From assembly GCA_008921705.1 (NCBI GenBank), contig VFFE01007504.1, forward strand, positions 741,894-805,893: a stretch of 64,000 bases of DNA, written 5' to 3'. Under the pieces are notes generated by a model. The model saw nothing but the letters and a program-made list of their open reading frames with translations, had not been told where the DNA came from and did no database searches. The translations under genes and the position numbers were made by a program. The stretch is from Burhinus oedicnemus. Its lineage: Eukaryota > Chordata > Aves > Charadriiformes > Burhinidae. This document shows, piece after piece, positions 1 through 9,060 of this stretch (positions are counted from its first letter, which is position 1; every line of letters begins with the position of its first letter).

Positions 1-713
1 GGTCTGGTTTCCCCCTCTTTCCCCTGAGGGTGCTGCACAATACGGAGCAGTGTTTGGTAGATACTGGCCAGGGCCCAGCACAGTGTGGTAAGTTGTGCCT
101 CTCTGGAATAGCCACAGCATTTTCCTTTCAAATATTCTATCACTTTATCAGGGTCCTGTGGTTGTTCAGGGCTGAAGTCCCAAACCATTGGAGGTGAGAA
201 GTTCTCTAGATACCTGCCCATATTCTCCCACATGCCATGCCACCCATGACTATCCAGCCTCGGGGCAGGTCTCTGGGGGGTAGTCCTAAACAGTTGTTTA
301 ACCCTAAACAAGACCTGAAACATATTCAGGAGACACAGTGATAGGAACATGCTGGTTTGAGCATCCCAAGGATATTCAAAATTCTCAAAAACTGTCATAC
401 CTGGCCCGAAGGAGAAAAGGGAGGCAAAAGAGGTTGGGAAAGTATCCTCCCCTGTTTCCCCCATAGATTGGGTGTGATTATTAATAAATTCTGAGAGATG
501 GTGCCCAAGGTATGGGCAGGCCAGCAATACCGCATAAACTCCCCAGCATAATCGCCTAAACAGTGATGTTATCATATCATAAGTTGATATTGCACAGGAC
601 AGCAATATCATAATCCTGATCCCTCTGCCAGAGGTGATAAACAGCATCACAGGGAGCACATAGAGCAGGTAAGAGTTTATATAACACAGCCATAAGAACA
701 AACGAAGCAGCAT
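1..713 (-). CDS. Endogenous retrovirus leader/gag-position ORF, partial (runs off the window)
   Basis: Reading the minus strand from the ATG at 713-711, all 237 codons to position 3 are open and the frame continues beyond the window start, so the 3' end is unknown. An in-frame stop at 728-726 makes this ATG the only possible start; it has A at -3 and is the first ORF after the primer-binding site, 93 nt downstream of it. The predicted protein is hydrophobic at its N-terminus: likely membrane segments near residues 1-27, 32-52 and 55-70, with another hydrophobic stretch near 121-138. A more polar part follows (about 140-237), with a Pro-rich linker (PQRPAP, 146-151), a WDFSPEQPQDPDKV stretch (178-191) and a CC pair at 199-200. 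I do not recognise the family and see no zinc knuckle, protease or polymerase motif in the visible part. By position it could be an N-terminally extended gag or a separate leader protein. The open frame is seen; its function is unknown. Confidence 0.7.
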   Translation of the reverse strand, partial: MLLRLFLWLCYINSYLLYVLPVMLFITSGRGIRIMILLSCAISTYDMITSLFRRLCWGVYAVLLACPYLGHHLSEFINNHTQSMGETGEDTFPTSFASLFSFGPGMTVFENFEYPWDAQTSMFLSLCLLNMFQVLFRVKQLFRTTPQRPAPRLDSHGWHGMWENMGRYLENFSPPMVWDFSPEQPQDPDKVIEYLKGKCCGYSREAQLTTLCWALASIYQTLLRIVQHPQGKEGETR

Positions 714-806
714 TGTGGCCACCAACTATTTAACTAAGATAATAAATGCATATAACATTCATTTTAACAAGTTCTGGTTGGATCTGTCGTTATCTCAACC
801 CTTCGT

Positions 807-824
807 GCCCCACGTTGGGTGCCA
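807..824 (-). other. Retroviral primer-binding site, tRNA-Lys(1,2)-like
   Basis: On the minus strand this reads TGGCACCCAACGTGGGGC. It differs at one position from the primer-binding site complementary to the 3' end of tRNA-Lys1,2 used by several beta-like retroviruses. It lies 8 nt downstream of the LTR end (spacer 825-832), longer than the 0-3 nt usual in retroviruses. It fixes the proviral orientation: LTR on the right, body running left out of the window. Confidence 0.8.
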
Positions 825-832
825 AAAAGGAC

Positions 833-1210
833 TGTCGTGGTTTGGCCTCAGCCGGCAACCAAGAGCCACACGGCCGCTCGCTCAACCCCCGACGGCGGCA
901 GGGGAAAATCGGAAGAAAAAGGCAAAACTTGTGGGTTGAGATAAAGGCAGTTTAACACAACAGCAAAGAAAAACAAAAAGAGGAAAACAACAACAATAAC
1001 AGTGATGGAGGAATGTACACACAGGGTTACTGTACCAGCGCTCCCCCGACCGGACCCCGGGCAGCCCCAGCCCGCTCCCAAGCTTCGACTTCCTCCTCCT
1101 CTTCCCCCTCCCCCCGCCAGCTGCCCCCTATGGACTGGGCATGTCACATGGTATAGAATACCTGTGTCCTGTGCCAGAAAATTAACCCTATTCCTGCCGG
1201 AACCAGGACA
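833..1210 (-). mobile_element. 5' LTR of a minus-strand endogenous retrovirus
   Basis: In its own sense the 378-bp LTR starts TGTCCTGGTT at 1210 and ends CCACGACA at 833, so it has TG...CA termini. The last part of the LTR (CTTTATCTCAACCCA followed by a region ending in CCGGCTGAGG...ACGACA) matches the end of the solo LTR at 8302-8879. The U3 part is much shorter. Where the solo LTR has a CRE and a TATA box, this copy reads GTGACATGCCCAGTCCATAG, so both sites are lost; the ATTAAA polyadenylation signal reads GTTAAA. A G-rich stretch follows. The host duplication cannot be checked because the other proviral end lies outside the window. Confidence 0.85.
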
Positions 1211-4200
1211 CCTTGCAAATATTTGTGACAAATGTTGGCACTAAACATGTATGATCTGACATACTCGTTCTGGACACACAAGCTACCTGTCTGGAGAATG
1301 CCCTTTGCTTTGGGGGAGCTGCATTGGTTGGCTTCCTGTGTGGAGACACTGGCATTTTCTAACGGTGCAGTAACAGATGTATGGTCACGGAGCTACGAAG
1401 ATCATAACAAAATAGCAGCCAGCCAGTAGCAAGTTCACCATGTTCTTTTAGCCTCCCAGGAAGTGTGGTTTGTCTTCGATAACTGCATAGCTGCAAAAGA
1501 CTCTGGGGGGGTGGGCAGAAAAGATAGGAATCTAAGCACCCATTTGGCTTAACATTTTCTGCACAGTATTTTCCTAGATGTAATAAAAACTTTGAGCAGC
1601 TCCTGAAGAAGCTGTAATCTCTGCTGTCCAACCTGCTCTTTTGCTCTGTTCCTGTATTTGTGTCTCAGCAAATTGAAATGAGTCCTGGCTACGTTGCCAG
1701 GACAAATTATACGTAATTTGTATGTTGCAGTGAAACTGAATATGATGTGCCTGATTTTATAGCATATTTTTAAACAAAACCAGTTTCATTAACAATGTTT
1801 CTTGTTTCAGAGACTTTCTTGCAAAATGCTTTGGTTTTGAAGAGAAGTTTGCCAGTAAAAGCTGATAGAAAGCATGTGCACATAACTGTGGAGGCAAGTG
1901 TCTTTTGACTTGATTTCTTCAACTGCTGTAACCTAACATAGCTTTAACCTGCTCCTATGGCTGTTGTTTACTTGTTTGTGAGCACTGGAAGGTAAGTGAG
2001 AGACAAGAATCTTGTAGTCACAGATGTCCAGAAGGCAGCACAGACCATTTGCAAAACTGTTTTAAATACCAGGCTAGAGTCTATTGATGTATTCAGAGCT
2101 GAGGCTTTGTTTACAGAGAGTTAAAAGTTGTAAGTTCTGCAACTGAAGCATCCCTTTCAACCAAAAATCTCGGCAGCTCTGCTGGACCCAACTAACCCCA
2201 GGAGGGAATGGATGCTGGCTGAGCAGTGGGCTGATTTTTCCAGAGGAAAAGTGAGGCTCCTGATTAGGCCAAAAAAGAAATGAGGGGAGAAATGCATGCC
2301 ATAGTGAACCGAGGTGCTGATCTTGGTCATGACATCTAGCTCCCTCTTTCGTGTTTTCACAGCAGTAAATTCATTGTGTTGCTCACTTGTCATGATGCAT
2401 GGGAATTTTTTAGCTAGCTATCTCTTACATAATATGAATATTATTTTTCAGGCTGAACCTACCTGTTGTTACTGTGCTATTCTCCTTTGCAGATATCATG
2501 GGACCTCATTTCGATGAAACTGTAGTTTCTGATCTTCCACTACCAGTGGGTTACTTCTCTGCCCCACATGAGTTTCTAGCATGACTGGGAGGCAGTCTTT
2601 TCAAAAGTACTTAGCAGCTGCTTTGTTAGTCAGGCAAAACCCATGACTTTTTTCAGGTTGGGGCTTGTAGGGACCTGAATTTAAAAACGTCTTCTGATAT
2701 TTAGTTAAACTATTATTTCTTGAGACTTGGAGAAAATCTTGGAGATTTTTCAAGTCTAGACAGAAAAGAAAATTAATCTAGCTTACTTGTAGTTATGGTA
2801 AAAGCCAGTGTTCAGCACTGAAACTCTTAGACAGTTACAGAGTGGTTATTCTCTCAGCTCCATAGCATGGTGGAAATGAAAGGAGTAGATGAGTAGGAGA
2901 CCTCTTACTGTAGGGCAGCTTCCTTGTTCACGGTACATATCTTTTTGAAATGAGTATTGGACCCTTAGACCTGTCATCTGCAGTGTTGTGTCTGAAGTTG
3001 GAGGTGGGGCAAAATATAATCAGCCTAAGTAGAAATGCAAACAAACCATCATGCTTTTAATCACAAAGGCAGTGGGGGAATCATAAATCAGGGAGACGTC
3101 TAACAGAGTGCTTACAGGAAGCACAGATGAGTAGGAAAGGTTAAACTTTTCTTTAAAGATACTTTAGCTGCTCACTGACCCTGCACATGCTAAATTTTTG
3201 CATGTACGTATGACAAATAGAAAGCAAGATTATACAGAAAGAAATCAGCATTATGTAGATATTCTCATGCACCCTTCTAACTGCATTTTATATACTCTGA
3301 AATATGTATGCATTGTTTAACCACATACACTAACAAAACACTGCACCCTTCTGATTGCGTATGCAATATACGTGCACACTTGTCTGTTCCTGTTTCTTTC
3401 CCTTGCTGCCTCTCAAGAATGAAAAGAGGTTATAGTATGATAAAGTTCTTTTTCCAGAAAAGAAACCAATGATGTTTGAAGAGACAGAATATCATAAAGT
3501 AGCTTTCTTGTTCATCTAGATACAGTTGAGGTACCTCTTCATTTCTTACTTGGGCAAGCAAGGACAAAATAGGAAAGCTCATTGTCATATTTCTAGATCT
3601 GTTGCCTTAGACACATCTTTGAGCCTTGAACCACAGCCATGAGAATTTAGTAGTCAAGGAATGTATCACAAAAATGTTTGTATTTCAGATAACTTATGTG
3701 CTCACAAACTTATATTTTTCTATGCTCTATCAGTTATTTTTATCATAAATACTTAATTTCCTTAAAAGTCTTTCCTCCTTTTGCTTTGATGACCCTTTCA
3801 GGCTTGCAGTGATCTTTACCTTTCCTTCTGGTACAGTAATCCAAAATTGACCAACTGCTATAATAGCACCTGGGGATTAAAGATTTCTAGGACCTATTTT
3901 CTGTTCTATTTTAGTTTTCTGAAACCTTGGGCTTCTGACACAAGCCTTGTATCTTAAAAAATGTCCTTATTTTTAATATAACTATAATATAGTGCCCAAC
4001 TTGAGACACCTTTAGCCTGATTTTGAGAAGTACCCAAGCTTCCAGCAGATGCATTGCAAGCAACACATGTCCAGAGATTTCAGTTTTTCAGTTTTGTTAT
4101 ATAGAACTTCCTGAATGTTTTCCTTAAAGTTTCTCTGTCTCAATTCTCAGTTTTGCAAATGATATCAGTAATACTACTGTTGTCCTGCACTTCAGGGTTC

Positions 4201-4254
4201 TCTGCATAAGCGTTGTGAGCTTTTTTTATAATGTCACAATGATAGCAGTTTATT
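1211..4254. other. No gene recognised
   Basis: Unique-looking AT-rich sequence with only short chance ORFs. A short imperfect repeat around GCACCCTTCT occurs near 3270 and 3343. No exon, repeat family or RNA gene could be supported. Confidence 0.6.
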
Positions 4255-4951
4255 GCAGAGAGAGCTGGACAGACTGGATCAATGGGCTGAAGCCAACTGC
4301 ATGAGGTTTAACAAGGCCAAGTGCTGGGTCCTGCACTTGGGTCACAACAACCCCAGGCAACGCTACAGGCTTGGGGAGGAGTGGCTGGAAAGCTGCCTGG
4401 CAGAAAGGGATCTGGGAGTCCTGGTGGACAGCCGGCTGAACATGAGCCAGCAGTACGCTCAGGTAGCCAAGAAGGCCAATGGTATCTTGGCCTGTATCAA
4501 GAACAGTGTGGCCAGCAGGAGTAGGGAAGTGATGGTGCCCCTGTACTCAGCGCTGGTGAGGCCGCAGCTTGAGTCCTGTGTTCAGTTTTGGGCGCCACAG
4601 TACGGGAGGGACATTGAGGTGCTGGAGCGTGTCCAGAGAAAGGCAACAAAGCTGGTGAGGGGTCTGGAGAACCTGCCTTATGAGGAGCGGCTGAAGGAAT
4701 TAGGCTTGTATAGTTTGGAGAAGAGAAGGCTGAGGGGAGACCTTATCGCTCTCTACAACTACCTGGAAGGAGGTTGTAGTGAGATGGACGCTGATCTCTT
4801 CTCCCAAGTAACTAGCAATAGGACAAGAGGAAATGGGTTCAAGTTGCGCCAGGGGAGGTTTAGGCTGGACATTAGGAAAAATTTTTCCCTGAAAGAGTTA
4901 TCAAACATTGGAACAGGCTGCCCAGGGAGGTGGTTGAGTCACCATCCCTAG
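4253..4951 (+). pseudogene. CR1 ORF2 C-terminal fragment (reverse transcriptase)
   Basis: A 232-codon open stretch encodes the C-terminal part of the CR1 ORF2 polyprotein: [14 protein letters not shown] near the start, then [57 protein letters not shown] and [20 protein letters not shown]. The endonuclease domain and the catalytic reverse-transcriptase core with its FADD-type motif are missing, lost by 5' truncation. After RLDIRKNF (about 4890) a one-base shift takes the reading into a non-CR1 frame that ends at 4951; the normal end of ORF2 continues in a neighbouring frame to a stop near 4996. There is no true start codon (the open stretch begins at TTG). It is a dead, fairly young copy. Confidence 0.9.
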
Positions 4952-5078
4952 ATGTGTTTAGAAGTCGTGTAGATGTGGTGCTTAGAGACATGGTTTAGTG
5001 GCAGACCTGGTAGAGTAGGGTCAATGGTTGGACTGGATGATCTTAAAGGTCTTTTCCAACCTGAACGATTCTATGATT
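4255..5078 (+). mobile_element. CR1 LINE, 5'-truncated, sense orientation
   Basis: The segment starts inside CR1 ORF2 and continues through the 3' UTR to the CR1 terminal ATTCTATG-type repeat (ATTCTATGATT at 5068-5078), preceded by the usual GGTTGGACTGGATGATCTTAAAGGTC-like tail. Nothing upstream of about 4255 looks like CR1, so the copy is 5'-truncated, as is normal for this LINE. CR1 does not leave a poly-A tail, and none is seen here. Confidence 0.95.
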
Positions 5079-8000
5079 TGTTACGCTTTTGATGTGCAAA
5101 ATATTGTAGCCAACAGTTTCATTTTTTACAGGTGGCTAATTTGGCTATGTCACTTTGAAAACAGAACCAGGTGTCAGTGCAGGGGTCTGCCTCCAAGTTT
5201 ACATTTACCAGTTTAGAAACTGGTTTGAGATCAATCAGTGCCACTGGAGTCTTGCACATTAAGAGTCTCTCCTTTCCAAAAAGGTAGCCTGCACTACCTG
5301 TGTCTCATCCCACAGTCATTTCTGTAAAGTCTGTAAATTTCTCCAGACCAGGCAGTCCCAGTTGTCAGCTTTTAGTCTTGTAACACCCTGAAGTTCAAGG
5401 GGCGGTTTCCAGAGTCAGAGAATGCAAAGCTCCTTCAACTCTGTATAATGCGCCTTAAGCAACAAGAGATTCTGGACAATGCAAGTTGCAGGCCCTCATC
5501 CCATGTACCAGATTTGTGTGTCTCCTTGGTCTGGCACAGCTGAACAGTCCAGGGAGGGAAGTGTGCAAGAGAGATGTTTTGCTCCTGTATGCAGAAACAG
5601 AGTAGGAGAGGACTTTGGTAGGTTTAAGTAAGCATTATGGACTGGAATCAGCCCTGTAGGGCAAGAGTGAGGAACAGGATCTGTGGAAGTCTACTGAGAG
5701 CTAAAGAGTAACTTGCACCAGGTAACAACAGTATCGGAGAATGAGACTTCGGTCCTGAAAACTTTAATGCATCTCCTTTGTTTTAACGATCTGACTTGTC
5801 CTGTGATACACAGTCGCTTGTCTGCAGAATCAGGATTTAACTTTATGGGGGCAAACTAATGCTGTGGAAGTTTGGATTAGCAGTTGCAGCATGAGGATTA
5901 TACTCTGGTGAGAGCAGAGTTGCTGTTGCAAAATTCTTTCAGTCTTCTCATTGTGTTTGCTGGGTTAACGGTCTGTAAGTGATACTTGGATGAAGCAGGT
6001 TTTTTCTTAATTTCTTTAAAGCTCTTTGATTTGCTGTCTTTCTAGTTTGAGGGCTCTGCCTTATTTCTGGCAGGTGACCTGTTAATATTCTGGAAACTGG
6101 AGTTTTTTAAAAAGGATTGATGCCTTCAACATTAAAAAAAAAAAAAAATTCCTTTGCATTAGTCCATTTTAACAGCCAAGGCAATTTTCCACATGGTGGC
6201 TTTATGGAAATGGGTTGCAGCTCTTGCCGACCATGACCAGAACATTACAGGAAATGTATTTTCATGGAAGATTTGCTGCAATTGCCAACTGGAGAAAGGG
6301 AGGGGATCAGGGGTTTGTTCTGTTAATGGACAACTGCGTGCCATGATGTGAATCCCTTCTGTTAAATTAAATTGGTTTGCACTTTCCACTATTGCTTGTT
6401 CCATGCTGAAAGAAATAGTCACTGATACGCCATTTCCCTCTGCAAGGACCCAAGTGTGTTGGCGTAGCATGACACCTTATGCTGAAATGGGGTGAACAAC
6501 AAGCGCATTTAGGTATCTGACTGAGATAATTTAAGCAGTACAAACAATTGGAATATTTCCATGGAGTGGCTTGGTCAGAACCAGAACTAATAGAAATTGA
6601 CTTTGCAGCCTCAGTGCTTATAGGTGGTAGTATCTTACATGATTTACAGTAGTACCAAATGAGATTTTAAATCTGCAGATTTACTGCACAAGCATGACTT
6701 TAAGTGTGTGAGTAGTCCCTTTAACTTAAAACTTTAGCATCAAAGTCTGAAGGTTTGGGTGGGTTTTGGTGTACTATGAGTGTGTTTTCCATAGCTGGTA
6801 CAGCTGAAAGTTTGATACTTTCCAAGTAGAAGCAGGAATGATATGTACCCTTATTTATATGTGAAAATGTTATCTGTGCGGGGAATATATGATTGGTTGC
6901 AGGAAAAAACACTGCATGACAGATTCCCCTATGGTAAATATTTGAATTCCAGTAGGTCCATTATCAGTTCCATATGAGATGTTTCCCGGCTCTTACTGCA
7001 TACACTGGAGTTGAGAACAAAAGAGAAATAGAGAAGAGCAGAGAGCATAGGTTCCATCCCCTAAGCTAAACTCCTTGTTCCTGTCAAAGTAGATTGGAGC
7101 TACGGGGCAGGGATGCCTCTTAAAGACTCATGTAGGGTCTTACTGGCTTATGGTTTCATTTAATTTTTCTGCAGCTTGATTTTAGTCTTCTCTTGAAAGG
7201 CGTTTAAAGCTGAGCTCTCTAAGTTTGTATTGACCCTGATACTGGAAAGGCAACTCTCTTGAAGAGATTTTACCTGAAATTGGCAAATGTCATTCTAAAA
7301 AAGTATATGAGGTAGGATTTGCTCTGTAAGAGTAGTTATGCCAAATTGGGGTGGGGGTGGTAAACCCATCCAGATGATAAAAATAGTGTTTGTAAAAATA
7401 GCTTTGGAGGTTGAGGTTTTTATAGTGATGTATGGAATCTTCAGTGGTTGAGTTGGTTTTGCTTTGAATTTACTCTAGAAGAAGGTTTTAACGTTGACTG
7501 GGTGGTGTTTGTAATTACAAGAGTAGGGAAAGAGGAAATGGTAAAGTAAGACTAATTTGATAAAATTACCCTAAACATAAAATAGATGTATTTCTTGACA
7601 AGTTGCCAATCTGTGTGTTAGAAAATTTTCATTATTAGTCCTTTAATTTCCCATTCCCAACAAGGAGGAATAGCTATGTTTGCTTGCTGAGCAGAAAAAC
7701 TTGAATGATCAATTGAAGTTCACCCTTTTGAGGAGGTACTGTTTCATACTGTGAGCATGTACTGGACAAATATAGTTGATATACTTCATGTGGTATATTT
7801 AAAGTCTGATTTTAGTTTTGATCTTGTCAGCAGCAGCATAATAATGTCACACAGCTTATTCTGCTATACCTGTCACATTTTAATGTTAAGTGTGTTACGC
7901 AGGGAGAAATACTGCAGTAAGTTGAAAGAAATCAGGGAGTGTGGTGGAGAGGCAAGGGCCTTACAGGAGATGATACTATCTTGTTTACTCTTTGTGACTA

Positions 8001-8296
8001 AGCTTTGGAAGTGCGAGGCATAGTGCTTATTTCTTTGTAAATCTTGGTGGTAGTAGGGCAAGAATACTAAGGGTGGATGGTGTGCAAACATTTCTGTAGT
8101 ATCTTGAACGTAAAACACTGAAAAATGTGCATAAAACTCTTGACACAGCAACAGTAACTTAATTCAGAGCTGAGGTTAGAGGATCAGTCATGCAGTGCCT
8201 TATCCTGCAAGGGAGCAAAGCAGCCTTTTTCTACTGGCCTTTGTTATGACTTGTCTTCTGGACAAAGTTACGTGCAATGAACAACCTCCACCAAAT
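5079..8296. other. No gene recognised
   Basis: AT-rich sequence without convincing exons. It contains an A15 tract near 6133-6149 and small ORFs on both strands (for example 6159-6470 minus) that show no domain and no splice-site support. Confidence 0.55.
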
Positions 8297-8550
8297 GTAG
8301 TTGTCATGGTTTCAGCTGGGATGGAGTTAGCTTTTTTGCTAGCAGCTGGTGTAGAGCCATGTTTTGGATTTGGGATAAGAAATACTATTGATAGCGCACT
8401 GGTGGCTTTAGTTTGTTGCTACAGTCCAGGCCTTTTCTGCTCCTCATGTCATCCCACCAGTGAGCAGACTGGGGGTGCACAAGAAGTGGGGAGGAGACAC
8501 AGGTGGGACAGCTGACCCCAGCTGACCAAAGCGATATTCCATGCTATATA

Positions 8551-8573
8551 TGACGTCATGCTCAGCATATAAA
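8551..8573 (+). promoter_or_regulatory. LTR core promoter: CRE plus TATA box
   Basis: A perfect palindromic cAMP-response element TGACGTCA lies at 8551-8558, followed 8 nt later by a TATA box ATATAAA at 8567-8573. The order and position in U3 are those of a retroviral promoter, and transcription would run rightwards. Whether it is active in any tissue cannot be told from sequence. Confidence 0.75.
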
Positions 8574-8754
8574 GCTGAGGGAAGAAGAAGGAATGGGGGG
8601 ACAGTTGGGGTGATGGCGTTTGTCTTCCCAAGTAACCGTTACACGTGATGGAGCCCTGCTTTCCTGGAGATGGCTGAACACCTGCCTGCTGATGGGAAGC
8701 AGTGAGTGAATTTCTTGTTTTGCTTTGCTTGTGTGCGTGGCTTTTGCTTTACTT

Positions 8755-8760
8755 ATTAAA
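8755..8760 (+). promoter_or_regulatory. LTR polyadenylation signal ATTAAA
   Basis: ATTAAA lies about 180 nt downstream of the TATA box, just before the conserved CTGTCTTTATCTCAACCCA block of R-U5. This is the expected place for the LTR polyadenylation signal. Confidence 0.65.
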
Positions 8761-8884
8761 CTGTCTTTATCTCAACCCATGAGTTTTTTCTCACTTCTAC
8801 TCTTCTCCCCCAGTGCAACTTGCCGCAGTGAGTGAGTGGCTGAGTGGTTCTAGCTGCTGGCTGGGGTTAAACGACGACAGTGGT

Positions 8885-9018
8885 ACTTGGAAACGGTGAG
8901 GAAGGGAAATGAAGAGGGGGGAAAAAAAGTAAAAATAAAACCTAAAGTCCTGTCTATATAGTAAATACAAACAGGGAGTGAAGTCTACACATGCACTTTA
9001 TGATTCCCACTTTTTCTT

Positions 9019-9060
<42 letters not shown>

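Larger units (their letters stand above)
8302..8879 (+). mobile_element. Solo LTR of an avian endogenous retrovirus
   Basis: The 578-bp element begins TGTCATGGTT and ends ACGACGACA, giving TG...CA ends. It is flanked by GTAGT (8297-8301) and GTGGT (8880-8884), a 5-bp target-site duplication with one mismatch. No internal retroviral sequence adjoins it, so it is a solo LTR left by recombination between two LTRs. It carries a CRE, a TATA box and an ATTAAA polyadenylation signal in the proper order, and its R-U5 end matches the minus-strand LTR at 833-1210. The 106-codon ORF at 8195-8515 overlapping its U3 is a chance frame. Confidence 0.93.

Noticed and set aside
8195..8515. 106-codon ORF overlapping the solo LTR start
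   Set aside because: Spans the host-LTR junction and lies in U3; a chance frame.
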